Source: Virgisporangium ochraceum (GTDB lineage: Bacteria > Actinomycetota > Actinomycetes > Mycobacteriales > Micromonosporaceae). From it: a DNA stretch of 38,130 nt. The notes beneath the pieces are model-generated. The model saw only the letters and a list, made by a program, of their open reading frames with translations. It made no database searches and was not told the DNA's origin. Positions 23,479-31,815 of the stretch are shown here, one piece after another. Both the position numbers and the translations under genes were made by a program. Location of the stretch: assembly GCF_016863655.1 (NCBI RefSeq), contig NZ_BOPH01000117.1, positions 1-38,130 on the forward strand. Direction: 5' to 3'. Within the stretch, counting starts at the first letter, position 1. The number at the start of each line of letters is the position of its first letter.

Positions 23479-24416
23479 GGCTTCCGCTTCGACAGCAGGA
23501 AGTCGAGCACGGCCGGAGTGAACGCCGCGTTGAGGTTCGGCGTGTGGATGCCGTTCTGGATCGTCCAGGTGCGGACCATCGTGCCGTCGCGGCAGGTGGT
23601 CGCCGCGTCGCGCACGGTGGTCTCCGCACCGGGCAGATCCTCGATGACGTCGATCGCGGGCGCGTCGACGCCCGGACCGTCGCATCCGTTGAGCCGCACC
23701 CAGTCGGCGGCCGTGCGCTCGGCCGACGGGTACAGCCGCTGCGCGAGGTTCCCGCCGGCGAACGCGATCGTCTTGTCGGCGGTGCTGTGTATCGCCAGGA
23801 CGCTCACCGGGAACGCGGCCCGGCACCGGGTGATGTCGTTCCAGGTCGCCCCGTTGAGGGTGGCGATCGCGGTGACCGTGCCGGCGTGGTCGCACGCCAT
23901 CCGGAACGACATGAACGCGCCGTTCGAGTGGCCGATCAGGTAGATCCGTCCCGCGTCGACGCGGTACCGCGCCCGGACCGTGTCGATGACCTCGCGCAGG
24001 TACGCCGAGTCGTCCACGCCCGCGCCGTACAGATCGCAGCAGGCGTCGGTCGCGTTCCAGAACCGGTTCTTCTGCGTGTCGACCGTGCCGTCGGGGTGGA
24101 CGTAGATGAACCCGCGTCGGTCGGACTCCGGTGTCAGGCGGAAGTACCGCTCCTGCAGGTCGCCGCTCGCGGTGTAGCCGTGCAGGAGGACCACCAGCGG
24201 CAGGTCCGTCTGCCCGTCGTAGGCCGGCGGCAGATGGACGCTCACCGGCCGGTCGCCGACCGCCAGCGTGTCGTTGCCCCCGGTCGGCCGTGACGCGGCC
24301 GGCCCGTCGTCGCGCCCCATCCAGACGATCGCGACCACGACCGCCGCGACGAGCACCGCCGCCGCCACCCAGGCCGCGACCCACTCCTTCGCCGACGTCC
24401 CGCGCCCCGGAGCCAC
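23475..24416 (-). CDS. membrane-anchored PHB-depolymerase-like esterase
   Basis: Alpha/beta-hydrolase of 313 residues in the polyhydroxybutyrate depolymerase/feruloyl-esterase (LpqC-like) family. A short cytosolic start is followed by one membrane helix (WVAAAVLVAAVVVAIVWM, about 12-29), so the catalytic domain is outside. Motifs: oxyanion loop LVVLLHGYTASG (about 69-80), nucleophile GHSNGAF (about 148-154), Asp in VLAIHSTADKTI and His in NGIHTPNL near the C-terminus, a complete Ser-Asp-His triad. Four or more cysteines suggest disulfides. The start is uncertain: GTG 24416 gives a normal anchor, while a TTG at 24431 adds five residues; neither has a strong ribosome site. Natural substrate unknown. 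Confidence 0.82.
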   Translation of the reverse strand: MAPGRGTSAKEWVAAWVAAAVLVAAVVVAIVWMGRDDGPAASRPTGGNDTLAVGDRPVSVHLPPAYDGQTDLPLVVLLHGYTASGDLQERYFRLTPESDRRGFIYVHPDGTVDTQKNRFWNATDACCDLYGAGVDDSAYLREVIDTVRARYRVDAGRIYLIGHSNGAFMSFRMACDHAGTVTAIATLNGATWNDITRCRAAFPVSVLAIHSTADKTIAFAGGNLAQRLYPSAERTAADWVRLNGCDGPGVDAPAIDVIEDLPGAETTVRDAATTCRDGTMVRTWTIQNGIHTPNLNAAFTPAVLDFLLSKRKP

Positions 24417-24502
24417 CCGGTCACCATACAAGCGATGCGAGCCCTGTTCACGCCTGACGTAGGCTGTCGCCCGCGGACGCGCAGTGGAACGGGGGAGCGC
24501 CG

Positions 24503-25690
24503 ATGGACGACAACACGCCGACGCACGGCCCACAGGGTGGTGGCGCCCCGCCGCCCCTTCCCTGGCAGCAGGCCGCCCCGCCGGCGCCCTGGGCCCCGCA
24601 GGCCCAGCCGCAGCAGGCCCCGCCGGCACCCTGGGATCCGCAGGCCCAGCCACCGCACGGCCCGGCGCCGGGCTACCCGGCGCAGGCCGCCCCGCCGCAG
24701 GCGTACCCCGCCCAGGCCGCTCCCCCGCACGCCGCCCCACCGCCGGGCGTGTACCCGCCGCAGCCGTTCCCGCCGGCTCACCCGGCGGTTCACGCGCCGG
24801 CCGCGTACCCGTCGCCGTCGCCCGTGCCGCCGCCGCCCCGGTTTCCGCCGTCGCCGCCCCGGCGCCGGTGGGTGCCGATCGTCGCGGGTGCCCTCGTGGT
24901 GCTGATCCTCGTCGCCGGGTCCGTGGTGGCCTGGCGGGTCCTCGGCGGCGACGACGGGGCCGCGCCCACCGCGAACCCGTCCGCGACCGCGGCGGCGCAG
25001 GACGCCGGTGCCCCGTCCACCCCGTCGCCGAGCCCGTCGCCGGAGGTGCCGGGCGACGAGTTCGACGGCACCTCCCTCAGCGAGCCGAAGTGGGGCATCT
25101 ACGGCTCGACGTCACCCAACGGCAGCGTCTGGTCCCGCGACGCGGTGACCGTCCAGGACGGGATCCTGCGCATCACCGGAACCGGCCGCAACCCCACCGG
25201 CAGCGGCAACGTCGCCGGCGGGGTGTGCTGGTGCGGGCCCGGCGGCAACCGGACCTCGGGCGTGTGGACGGTGCGCGCCCGGTTCGACGCCGGCTCCGGG
25301 TACGGCCCGGGACTGATGCTGTGGCCCGAGTCCGACAAGGCGTCCGACGGCTTCGCCACGTTCGCCGCCGTGAACGACCCCGACCGGAAGTCCGTGCGGT
25401 CACTGGTCATGTGGGGCACCGCCGGCGCGAAGGCGGAGGCGACGCTCGCCGGCGACTTCACGCAGTGGCACGTCTACCGGGTGGAGTGGCGGCCCGGGTC
25501 GCTCAAGATGTTCGTGGACGAGCAGCTGCTCTTCGACTCGGCGACGCGCGCCGGCATGGTGGTCCCCACCACGCCGATGCACCTGGTGATCCAGGTGATG
25601 GCCGGCCCGAAGGACGGTGTGCCGGCGGCGAACGCGAGCACGCCCGACAAGGTCGTCACCGAGGTCGACTGGGTGCGTTACACGCCCTGA
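24503..25690 (+). CDS. membrane-anchored GH16-fold protein with degenerate active site
   Basis: 395 residues. Residues 1-118 are a cytosolic Pro/Ala/Gln-rich region with PAQAAPP-type repeats, followed by a membrane helix (VPIVAGALVVLILVAGSVVAW, about 128-148), then a Ser/Pro linker and an extracellular concanavalin-like domain of glycoside hydrolase family 16 (about 185-395; GDEFDGTSLSEPKWGIY start, WTVRARFDAGSGYGPGLMLW). Where active GH16 enzymes have E-x-D-x-(x)-E after LWP, this one reads SDGFATFAAV, so both catalytic Glu and the Asp are missing. It may bind a glucan or cell-wall sugar without cleaving it. ATG 24503 has GGGGGAGC upstream. The Pro-rich N-terminus resembles those of actinobacterial membrane kinases and divisome-linked proteins. 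Confidence 0.82.
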   Translation: MDDNTPTHGPQGGGAPPPLPWQQAAPPAPWAPQAQPQQAPPAPWDPQAQPPHGPAPGYPAQAAPPQAYPAQAAPPHAAPPPGVYPPQPFPPAHPAVHAPAAYPSPSPVPPPPRFPPSPPRRRWVPIVAGALVVLILVAGSVVAWRVLGGDDGAAPTANPSATAAAQDAGAPSTPSPSPSPEVPGDEFDGTSLSEPKWGIYGSTSPNGSVWSRDAVTVQDGILRITGTGRNPTGSGNVAGGVCWCGPGGNRTSGVWTVRARFDAGSGYGPGLMLWPESDKASDGFATFAAVNDPDRKSVRSLVMWGTAGAKAEATLAGDFTQWHVYRVEWRPGSLKMFVDEQLLFDSATRAGMVVPTTPMHLVIQVMAGPKDGVPAANASTPDKVVTEVDWVRYTP

Positions 25691-26256
25691 CCCGCCCCAC
25701 GGTGCCGGGTGCTGAGGACCAGCCCGGTCGACCACGCCAGCGCGACGCTGACCAGCTCCGGGTGGCCGAGCAGCGCGGCGCGCACCTCGGCCGTCTTCCG
25801 TTCGTGGTGGTCGTCGGCGTAGAACGGCGGGGTCATGTCGTCGACCAGGAGGTGACCGCCGGGCCGCAGGGCCGCGATGGTGACGTCGAGACCGGTCCAC
25901 TTGCCGCCCTGCGCGTCGGCGAACACGAGGTCGAACGAGCCCTCCCCCGCGGTCACCTCGACGGCGTCGCCAACGACGAGCCGCACGTGCGGCGGCCAGG
26001 CGAGCCGCGCGGCGACCCCGGCGACGCGCGGGTCGTTGTCGACGGTGACGACCTCGACGTCGGTGCGGCCGCCGAGACCGTGGACGATCCACGCGGTGCC
26101 GACGCCCGCACCGGTGCCCAGCTCCAGGATCCGGCCACCGGCCGGTACCGCGGCGGCGAGCACCGCCAGCAGCGTTCCGGTGTCGGGCTCGCAGGACATG
26201 GTGAACCCGGCACCGCGGGCGGCGACGGTCGCCGCGGCGACCCGGTCGGGCGTCAC
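25678..26256 (-). CDS. SAM-dependent class I methyltransferase
   Basis: Methyltransferase of 192 residues resembling the O-methyltransferase (Methyltransf_24) group. Motif I is ILELGTGAGVGTAWIV (about 43-58), the acidic ribose-binding residue is in VEVVTVDNDP (about 71-80), motif II is FDLVFADAQGGKW (about 108-120) and HLLVDDMTPP follows. No membrane segment is present. The GTG at 26256 overlaps the stop of the PepSY gene (GTGA), so it is translated together with an iron-stress-type membrane protein; its substrate is unknown. The 3' end overlaps the convergent GH16-fold gene by 13 bp. Confidence 0.85.
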   Translation of the reverse strand: MTPDRVAAATVAARGAGFTMSCEPDTGTLLAVLAAAVPAGGRILELGTGAGVGTAWIVHGLGGRTDVEVVTVDNDPRVAGVAARLAWPPHVRLVVGDAVEVTAGEGSFDLVFADAQGGKWTGLDVTIAALRPGGHLLVDDMTPPFYADDHHERKTAEVRAALLGHPELVSVALAWSTGLVLSTRHRGAGQGV

Positions 26257-27671
26257 CGCGACGCCCGTTCGCGAACGCCGGCCGGCGCCGGCGAGACGGG
26301 CGCGATCCGCGCGGCCCGCCGCCGACCCACCGCGCCGACGACGAGGTCGACCGCGAGGAACGCCACCAGGGTGACGCCGAGCATCGGCAACGCCCATCCC
26401 ACCGCCACGGTCACCGGCACGCCGACCACTATCGCCCACGATGGGAGCCGTTGCCACGCCGCACGGGCCGGCGGAGCGCCCACCGGCCGCGACCGGTCGG
26501 TGCGGGTCGGCCGGCGCTGCCACCACATCCGGTAGCCCCAGGTGACGACGCACAGCAGCCCGATCGAGAGCGCGGCGAGCAGCACCTGGTTGAGCCAGCC
26601 GAACAGGTGACCCATGTGCGCCATGATCCCGAGCTTCGACAGCTTCGCCAGCACCGGCCACCCGGCGAACGCCACCCGGTCGGTCACCGCCGTGCCGGTG
26701 GCGTCGACGGCCACCGAGTCGTACGCGACCGGCCACGTGTTGTCGTCCTGTGTCACCACCCACGCGGTCCCGGGCCGCGCGGGGAGCGTCACCACGACGG
26801 TCCCATCGAGCCCGGCGCCGCGCGCGGTCGCCACCACAGCGTCGATCACCGATGGGTCGACGGCCGCCGCCTCGCCGGCGCCGCCGTGATGCCCACCGTC
26901 GGCGGCAGCGCCCGTGCCGGCAGAACCGGCGGCGCCGGTCGACACGACCGGCGCGCGCCCGTCGAGACCGTCGAGTGCCGCGCCGAAGTTCGCGCCGGCG
27001 TACCGCGACCACGTGAGACCGGTCGCGGACAGCACCAGCAGCCCGACGGCCAGCCAGATCCCGACCGCCCCGTGCCAGCCGCGGGTGCGGCGCACACCCG
27101 GGCGGGCGGTGAGGTCCGGCAGCAGCGTCCCCCGGACCCTGCCCCGACGACCGCGCTGGCGCCGCAGCCACAGCACCACGCCGCCGAGCGCGACCACCCA
27201 CAGCCAGCTCGCGGCCACCTCGGAGTAATGTTCGCCGACCGCGCCGAGATGCAGGTCGCGGTGGAGAACGTCGAGCCACGTCTGCAGCGGCGTCGACCCG
27301 TAGTAGGTGACCAGCGACCCGCGCACCTCGGCGGTGTAGGGGTCGACGTAGACGGTCCGCTGGCTCTCGCCCAGGTCGGCGACGGTGAACACGACCCGCG
27401 TGTTCAGGTCGTCACCCGCCGGCAGCACCACCGAGGCGACCGACCCGTCGGGATGCGCGGCCACGGCGGCGGCGACCTGCTCCGACACCGGTGCCCGCGG
27501 TCCGCTGCCGTCGGTGGACAGCTCGCGGTCGTAGACGAGCGCGTCGAGCTGCGGCGTCAGGACGAAGGCCAGCCCGGTGAGCGCCGCCACCACGAGGAAC
27601 GGTGCGACGAGGACGCCGGCGTAGAAGTGCAGCCGCAGCAGCAGCGGACCCACCGACCGGTCTTCGACCAT
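26253..27671 (-). CDS. PepSY-associated transmembrane protein
   Basis: 472-residue membrane protein of the PepSY_TM (PiuB/iron-regulated membrane protein) family, linked in other bacteria to ferric reduction or siderophore use. An N-terminal helix (APFLVVAALTGLAFVL, about 22-38), a first PepSY-like extracytoplasmic region (VSEQVAAAVAAHPDGSVASV, RTVYVDPYTAEV), a second helix (WLWVVALGGVVLWL), a third (GIWLAVGLLVLSATGLTW), a second periplasmic region with a His/Gly-rich GGHHGGAGE stretch, and two or three C-terminal helices. Conserved His pairs sit beside helices (LHRDLHLG, WHGAVG, AHMGHLFG) and could bind haem. ATG 27671 has AGAGGGA upstream. It is coupled to the methyltransferase and divergent from the HAF gene. 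Confidence 0.87.
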   Translation of the reverse strand: MVEDRSVGPLLLRLHFYAGVLVAPFLVVAALTGLAFVLTPQLDALVYDRELSTDGSGPRAPVSEQVAAAVAAHPDGSVASVVLPAGDDLNTRVVFTVADLGESQRTVYVDPYTAEVRGSLVTYYGSTPLQTWLDVLHRDLHLGAVGEHYSEVAASWLWVVALGGVVLWLRRQRGRRGRVRGTLLPDLTARPGVRRTRGWHGAVGIWLAVGLLVLSATGLTWSRYAGANFGAALDGLDGRAPVVSTGAAGSAGTGAAADGGHHGGAGEAAAVDPSVIDAVVATARGAGLDGTVVVTLPARPGTAWVVTQDDNTWPVAYDSVAVDATGTAVTDRVAFAGWPVLAKLSKLGIMAHMGHLFGWLNQVLLAALSIGLLCVVTWGYRMWWQRRPTRTDRSRPVGAPPARAAWQRLPSWAIVVGVPVTVAVGWALPMLGVTLVAFLAVDLVVGAVGRRRAARIAPVSPAPAGVRERASR

Positions 27672-27916
27672 GTCATTCCCTCTTTCCGGACTTTTCGATC
27701 ACGGACGTCGGGACATTGGTCGTGTGGCGCACCGGAAAAGTTCCATCGACTTCCACCGATGAACACGTTCGGTTGCACCCATGGTGGATGATCGCTTAAA
27801 CCAGACAGACGATTGTCTCCGCGTCCGGCGTGCGCAATTGTCTGGTGGGGATTACGGGCGCACCGGGTGATCCGTACCCATATGCCGATTGATCATCGAT
27901 CTAGGGGGAATTGGCG
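27672..27916. promoter_or_regulatory. divergent control region with dyad symmetry
   Basis: 245 bp, clearly less GC-rich than the genes. It contains CCAGACA (27801-27807) and its inverse TGTCTGG (27839-27845), two direct copies of ATTGTCT (27812-27818 and 27837-27843, 25 bp apart), a GGGT-N7-ACCC dyad (27865-27879) and GATCATCGAT at 27891-27900, just before the ribosome site of the HAF gene. These are candidate binding sites for a regulator of the PepSY and HAF genes; no known box is recognised. Confidence 0.5.
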
Positions 27917-29029
27917 ATGGCTGACAACGAACAGAACGGCACCCTGCCGGAAGGCCGCCGCTCCGGAGGGTTCACCCGGCGGACGCTGTACGCGACCGGG
28001 GCCGTGGTGGCCGTCGAGGTGCTCGCGGCCCGCGCGGCGTACGGACAGTTCATCCCCAGCGAGACCCCGGCCGGCGCGGCCGTCCCGGCCAAGGCTCCGG
28101 CTCCCGGTTCATGCGCCGCGCAGCGGCTTCCGGTGCCGAAGGACTCCGTGTCGAGCATCGTCAGCGGTGGCGACCGCAGCGGCCGGTTCCTGCTGGGCCG
28201 GTCCACCGACGCGGCGGGCGCCGAGACCTCGCTCATCTGGCGCGACGGTGACCTCGTCACCACGGTGAAGGTGCCCGGCGCGAAGGGCGCGCTCACCGGC
28301 GTCAACGCCGCCGGCGACGCGGTCGCCAGCAGCCTCGACGCGAACGGCGTCAAGCAGGCCCACGTGCTGCGGGGTGGGAAGTTCACCCAGCTCACCGGCG
28401 GGGTGCAGGGCACCGCCGCGCTGGCGATCAACGACCAGGGCACGGTCGTGGGGTGGCGCAAGCCGTACGAGGAGAACCCGCAGGCCGTCGTGTGGGCGGC
28501 GGGGAAGAACAAGCCCACCGACCTGAAGTCGATCATCGGTCACGGTGGCGCCATCGCCATCGACACCGACGGCACGATCGTCGGCCTGCTGTTCTACCCG
28601 GCCGAGGCGTACTTCGGGTTCATGTGGCGGCCCGACGGCACGTCGGTGCGGCTGCCCACGGTGCGCGAGGGCGCCAACGAGCACATCCTCTGGCCCACGT
28701 CGATCGCGAACGGCATCGTCACCGGCCGCCTGGGCAACGAGGAGGGGCTGCCGGCGACGTACAACATCAAGAGCGGCGTCACCACGGTCATCAAGGAGAA
28801 GGTCGGCAAGGGCGCGGTGAACCGCGAGGGCTCGTTCGCCGGGCGCACCGCGAACGGTCTCGCCGTGGTCACCCCGAACGGCCGCACGGCGCTCGCGCTG
28901 CCGATGGGCGCCAACGCGGCGAGCGCGCAGACGCAGATCAAGACGCTGAGTGACGACGGGCTCGTCGTCGGTGGTCAGTACACCGACGAGCAGGGCAAGA
29001 CCCGGGCCCTGCGCTGGTACTGCCGGTAG
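27917..29029 (+). CDS. exported HAF-repeat protein, probable Tat substrate
   Basis: 370 residues. The N-terminus (FTRRTLYATGAVVAVEVLAA, preceded by RRSGG) looks like a twin-arginine signal ending near AYG. The mature part has seven units of about 40-45 residues with the HAF pattern (for example ALAINDQGTVVGW followed by AVVWAAG, then AIAIDTDGTIVGLLF and FMWRPDG), which I read as a seven-bladed beta propeller. Only two cysteines occur in the whole protein, one at the start of the repeat region (GSCAAQRLP) and one two residues from the C-terminus (RWYCR), ideally placed to lock the ring. ATG 27917 follows AGGGGGAA; a TTG at 27911 is rejected. Paralogue of the next gene. Confidence 0.82.
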   Translation: MADNEQNGTLPEGRRSGGFTRRTLYATGAVVAVEVLAARAAYGQFIPSETPAGAAVPAKAPAPGSCAAQRLPVPKDSVSSIVSGGDRSGRFLLGRSTDAAGAETSLIWRDGDLVTTVKVPGAKGALTGVNAAGDAVASSLDANGVKQAHVLRGGKFTQLTGGVQGTAALAINDQGTVVGWRKPYEENPQAVVWAAGKNKPTDLKSIIGHGGAIAIDTDGTIVGLLFYPAEAYFGFMWRPDGTSVRLPTVREGANEHILWPTSIANGIVTGRLGNEEGLPATYNIKSGVTTVIKEKVGKGAVNREGSFAGRTANGLAVVTPNGRTALALPMGANAASAQTQIKTLSDDGLVVGGQYTDEQGKTRALRWYCR

Positions 29030-29121
29030 CATCGTGACCTGAACGTTGCACCGGCGCGCTAGGCACGGGGTACGAGCCTGGTGGGCGTCGCCCGATCATC
29101 GACACGCGGGTTGTGGTAACC

Positions 29122-30225
29122 ATGAGTGACGTCAGGCATGACAATCGGCGTGTCAGCAGGCGGCGTCGGCGGATGGTGTTCGCCGCCGCCGCCGCGGTCG
29201 TCGCCGTGGTGCTCACGTTCAGCGCGGTCGCCTACGCGTGGGACTCGCTGCGCGAGCCCGAGTCGCCGACCCCCGGCTCGCCGGTCACGCAGCCGGCGGC
29301 GCTTCCGGAGTCGTGTGAGGTCCAGCGGTTGCCGCTGCCCGACGGGGCGGTGTCCAGCTTCGTCAGCGGCGGCGACCGCACCGGCCGGTTCCTCGTCGGC
29401 CGGTCCACCGACGCGGCGGGCGTCGAGACCGTGCTCGTCTGGCGCGACGGCGACCTCGTCACCCAGGCCCGGATGCCGGGCGCCCACGGCTCGCTCGACG
29501 ACGTCAACAGCTCCGGCGACGCGATCGGCAACAGCGTCGACGAGGCCGGGGTCAACCACGCCTACCTGTTCAGGAACGGCACGTTCACCGAGCTCACGGC
29601 GCCTGAGGGCGCCACGGCCCGTGCCATCGGCGAGCAGGGCACTGTGGTCGGCGGCCGCGGACCGGACAACCAGCACAAACCGGTCGTCTGGCCGGCCGGG
29701 CAGACGGAGTCCACCGACCTGAAGACCGACATGGGCACCGGCGACGCGGTCGACGTCGATGCCGACGGCACGATCGCCGGCCTGCTGTACTACCCGATCG
29801 AGCCCCAGTTCGGGCTGGTGTGGAAGGCCGACGGCGCGCCCACCCGGCTGCCCACGGTGCCCAACGGCGTCAACCAGGCCAAGCTGCTGCCCGGGTCGAT
29901 CACCAACGGGGTCATCGCCGGCCGGCTGAACGCCGCCGACGGTCCCCCCGCGACCCTCGACGTGGCCTCGGGCGCCACCACGCTGCTCACCGAGCAGGTG
30001 GGCGTCGGCGTCCCGAACAGCCGCGGCTGGTTCGCCGGGCGCGCCGGCGACGCGCTCGCGCTGGTGTCGCCCGACGGCCGGGTCCCGCTCGCGGTTCCCG
30101 CACCCGGCGAGGCCGCGCGCGCGGAGACGCTGGTCAGGACGCTCAGCGAGGACGGCGGGGTGATCGGCGGGCAGGTCGCCGACGCCGCCGGCGCCACGCA
30201 GGCCGTCCGCTGGACCTGCGGCTGA
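29122..30225 (+). CDS. membrane-anchored HAF-repeat protein, paralogue
   Basis: 367 residues, a tandem paralogue of the preceding gene: long identical stretches (SGGDR-x-GRFL-x-GRSTDAAG; WRDGDLVT) over the whole repeat region. The start differs: a very basic RRVSRRRRRMVFAAAAAVVA with a hydrophobic helix to about residue 40 and no cleavage site of Tat type, so it is probably a signal anchor. Again only two cysteines (ESCEVQRLP and RWTCG at the extreme end). I use ATG 29122; a GTG at 29113 adds three residues, and neither has a strong ribosome site. Duplication with different anchoring suggests one released and one membrane-held form of the same propeller. Ligand unknown. Confidence 0.82.
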   Translation: MSDVRHDNRRVSRRRRRMVFAAAAAVVAVVLTFSAVAYAWDSLREPESPTPGSPVTQPAALPESCEVQRLPLPDGAVSSFVSGGDRTGRFLVGRSTDAAGVETVLVWRDGDLVTQARMPGAHGSLDDVNSSGDAIGNSVDEAGVNHAYLFRNGTFTELTAPEGATARAIGEQGTVVGGRGPDNQHKPVVWPAGQTESTDLKTDMGTGDAVDVDADGTIAGLLYYPIEPQFGLVWKADGAPTRLPTVPNGVNQAKLLPGSITNGVIAGRLNAADGPPATLDVASGATTLLTEQVGVGVPNSRGWFAGRAGDALALVSPDGRVPLAVPAPGEAARAETLVRTLSEDGGVIGGQVADAAGATQAVRWTCG

Positions 30226-30380
30226 CGGGAACCGCGCGGCCCCGCCATCCGTACACCGACGCGCCCACCCATCGACGCACCGTTTCGTTATCATCGATCA
30301 GCGGCATACCGTCGACGTACACGGTTTTCGATGGGTAACAGACCTGTGACGGACAGGTGGGCGCGACGGAAGGTTCCGGA

Positions 30381-31790
30381 GTGGGCGATCAGTGGCCGGC
30401 CAGGGGTAGCCTCCTGTCCCTGCGGTACCGCCTGAGGCAGAAGCTCGCCACCGGCGGCATGGCGGAGATCTGGCGGGCAGACGACGAGCTGCTCGGCCGC
30501 GCCGTCGCGCTGAAGCTGCCGCGGCCGCGCACCGCGGAGATCTGGCACGAGGCGTGGATCGAGGCCCGTACCACGGCCCGCCTGTCCCACCCGCACATCG
30601 CCGCCGTGCACGACTACGGCGAGGAGCAGCGTCCCGACGGCACCGTCGTGCCGTTCGTGGTGATGGAGCTGCTCGACGGCGAGTCGCTCGCTGCCCGCCT
30701 CACCCGGGGCAGGCTGGCGTGGCAGGACGCCGTGCGGATCGGCGCCGAGGTCGCCTCGGCCCTGGCGATGGCGCACGCCTCGAACGTGGTGCACCGCGAC
30801 ATCAAGCCGGGCAACATCATGCTGACGTCCACCGGCTCGAAGGTCCTCGACTTCGGCATCAGCGCCGCCGCCGGCACGCCCGACGACGACGAGACCGGCG
30901 CGACCTTCGGCACGCCCGCGTACGTCGCGCCGGAACGGCTCAACGGGACGCCCGCCGAGCCGGCCACCGACGTGTACGCCCTCGGCACGGTGCTGTTCGA
31001 GATGGTCTACGGCGAGCCGCCGTACCCGGTCGACACCTGGGAGGAGTTCGCCGAGGCCCGGGCCTGGGACCGGTTCGCCGCCGCCCGCGCGACCGCCCCC
31101 GACCGGCTGCCCGACGAGCTGCCGGCCTCGTTCCGCGACCTGATCGGCCGGTGCCTGTCCGACGACCCGTGGCTGCGCCCGGCGGCGTCGGAGGTCCACG
31201 AGCGGCTGTCCGCGCTGCGGCCCGTGCCGGCCCCGACCCTCGCGGGCGGGGTGGCGGTCCGCCGCCCCGTCGCGGCCGTCCGGGTCGCGATCGCCGCGTT
31301 GCTGCTGGTGGCGGCCGGCGCGGCGGTCGGGCTGGTGTCGTGGTCCCACGGCGGCGGCGGCCCGAGGACCACGCCCGACCGGGCCGGACCCGCCCCGACG
31401 ACCGCCACCCCCGCCGCCGGCCCGACGCCGACCGACCCGCCCGCGGATGCCCCCACCGGTCCCCCGGCCTCGACACCGGCCACGGTGTCGCCGCCGCCAC
31501 CGTCGACGGCCTCGACCGAGCCGGCGATCGGCCTGACCGAGGCCGTCGACGGCGTGATCTCCGTGGTCGAGGCCGGCCAGGCGACCGGGGAGATCCGCGA
31601 CGACGTCGCCGTCGACCTGATCAACCTGCTGCGCCAGCTGCACACCGCGTCACCCGACGACGTGGGTCGTCGCGTGGCCGAGCTGCAGCAGAAGGTCCGG
31701 GCCCGCGCGGCGGAGGGAAGCCTGGACCGGGCCTACGCCAACGACCTGTGGACCAGGCTCGACCGCGTCGACCGGGCCGCCCGCGCCTGA
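30381..31790 (+). CDS. eukaryote-like Ser/Thr protein kinase with extracytoplasmic tail
   Basis: 469-residue single-pass membrane kinase. The cytosolic kinase domain (about 14-275) has the glycine loop LATGGMAEIW, the ATP-binding Lys in VALKLPRP, HRDIKPGN, the DFG motif in VLDFGISA and APERL, so it should be active. A membrane helix (VRVAIAALLLVAAGAAVGLV, about 297-316) is followed by a Pro/Thr-rich stalk and a C-terminal helical domain of about 85 residues (GLTEAVDGVISVVEAGQATG onward) with the repeated 'G-x-I...DL-x-LL-x-L' pattern seen in other actinobacterial kinases. GTG 30381 is preferred over GTG 30357 because GGAAGG lies 7 bases before it. It directly follows the two HAF genes. Confidence 0.92.
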   Translation: MGDQWPARGSLLSLRYRLRQKLATGGMAEIWRADDELLGRAVALKLPRPRTAEIWHEAWIEARTTARLSHPHIAAVHDYGEEQRPDGTVVPFVVMELLDGESLAARLTRGRLAWQDAVRIGAEVASALAMAHASNVVHRDIKPGNIMLTSTGSKVLDFGISAAAGTPDDDETGATFGTPAYVAPERLNGTPAEPATDVYALGTVLFEMVYGEPPYPVDTWEEFAEARAWDRFAAARATAPDRLPDELPASFRDLIGRCLSDDPWLRPAASEVHERLSALRPVPAPTLAGGVAVRRPVAAVRVAIAALLLVAAGAAVGLVSWSHGGGGPRTTPDRAGPAPTTATPAAGPTPTDPPADAPTGPPASTPATVSPPPPSTASTEPAIGLTEAVDGVISVVEAGQATGEIRDDVAVDLINLLRQLHTASPDDVGRRVAELQQKVRARAAEGSLDRAYANDLWTRLDRVDRAARA

Positions 31791-31815
31791 TCCCGCGCCG
31801 CTTCGCGGACGTACG

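Noticed and set aside
30357..30380. Upstream GTG as kinase start
   Set aside because: The GTG at 30381 has GGAAGG at ideal spacing, while the upstream one has no such site and adds only eight unconserved residues.
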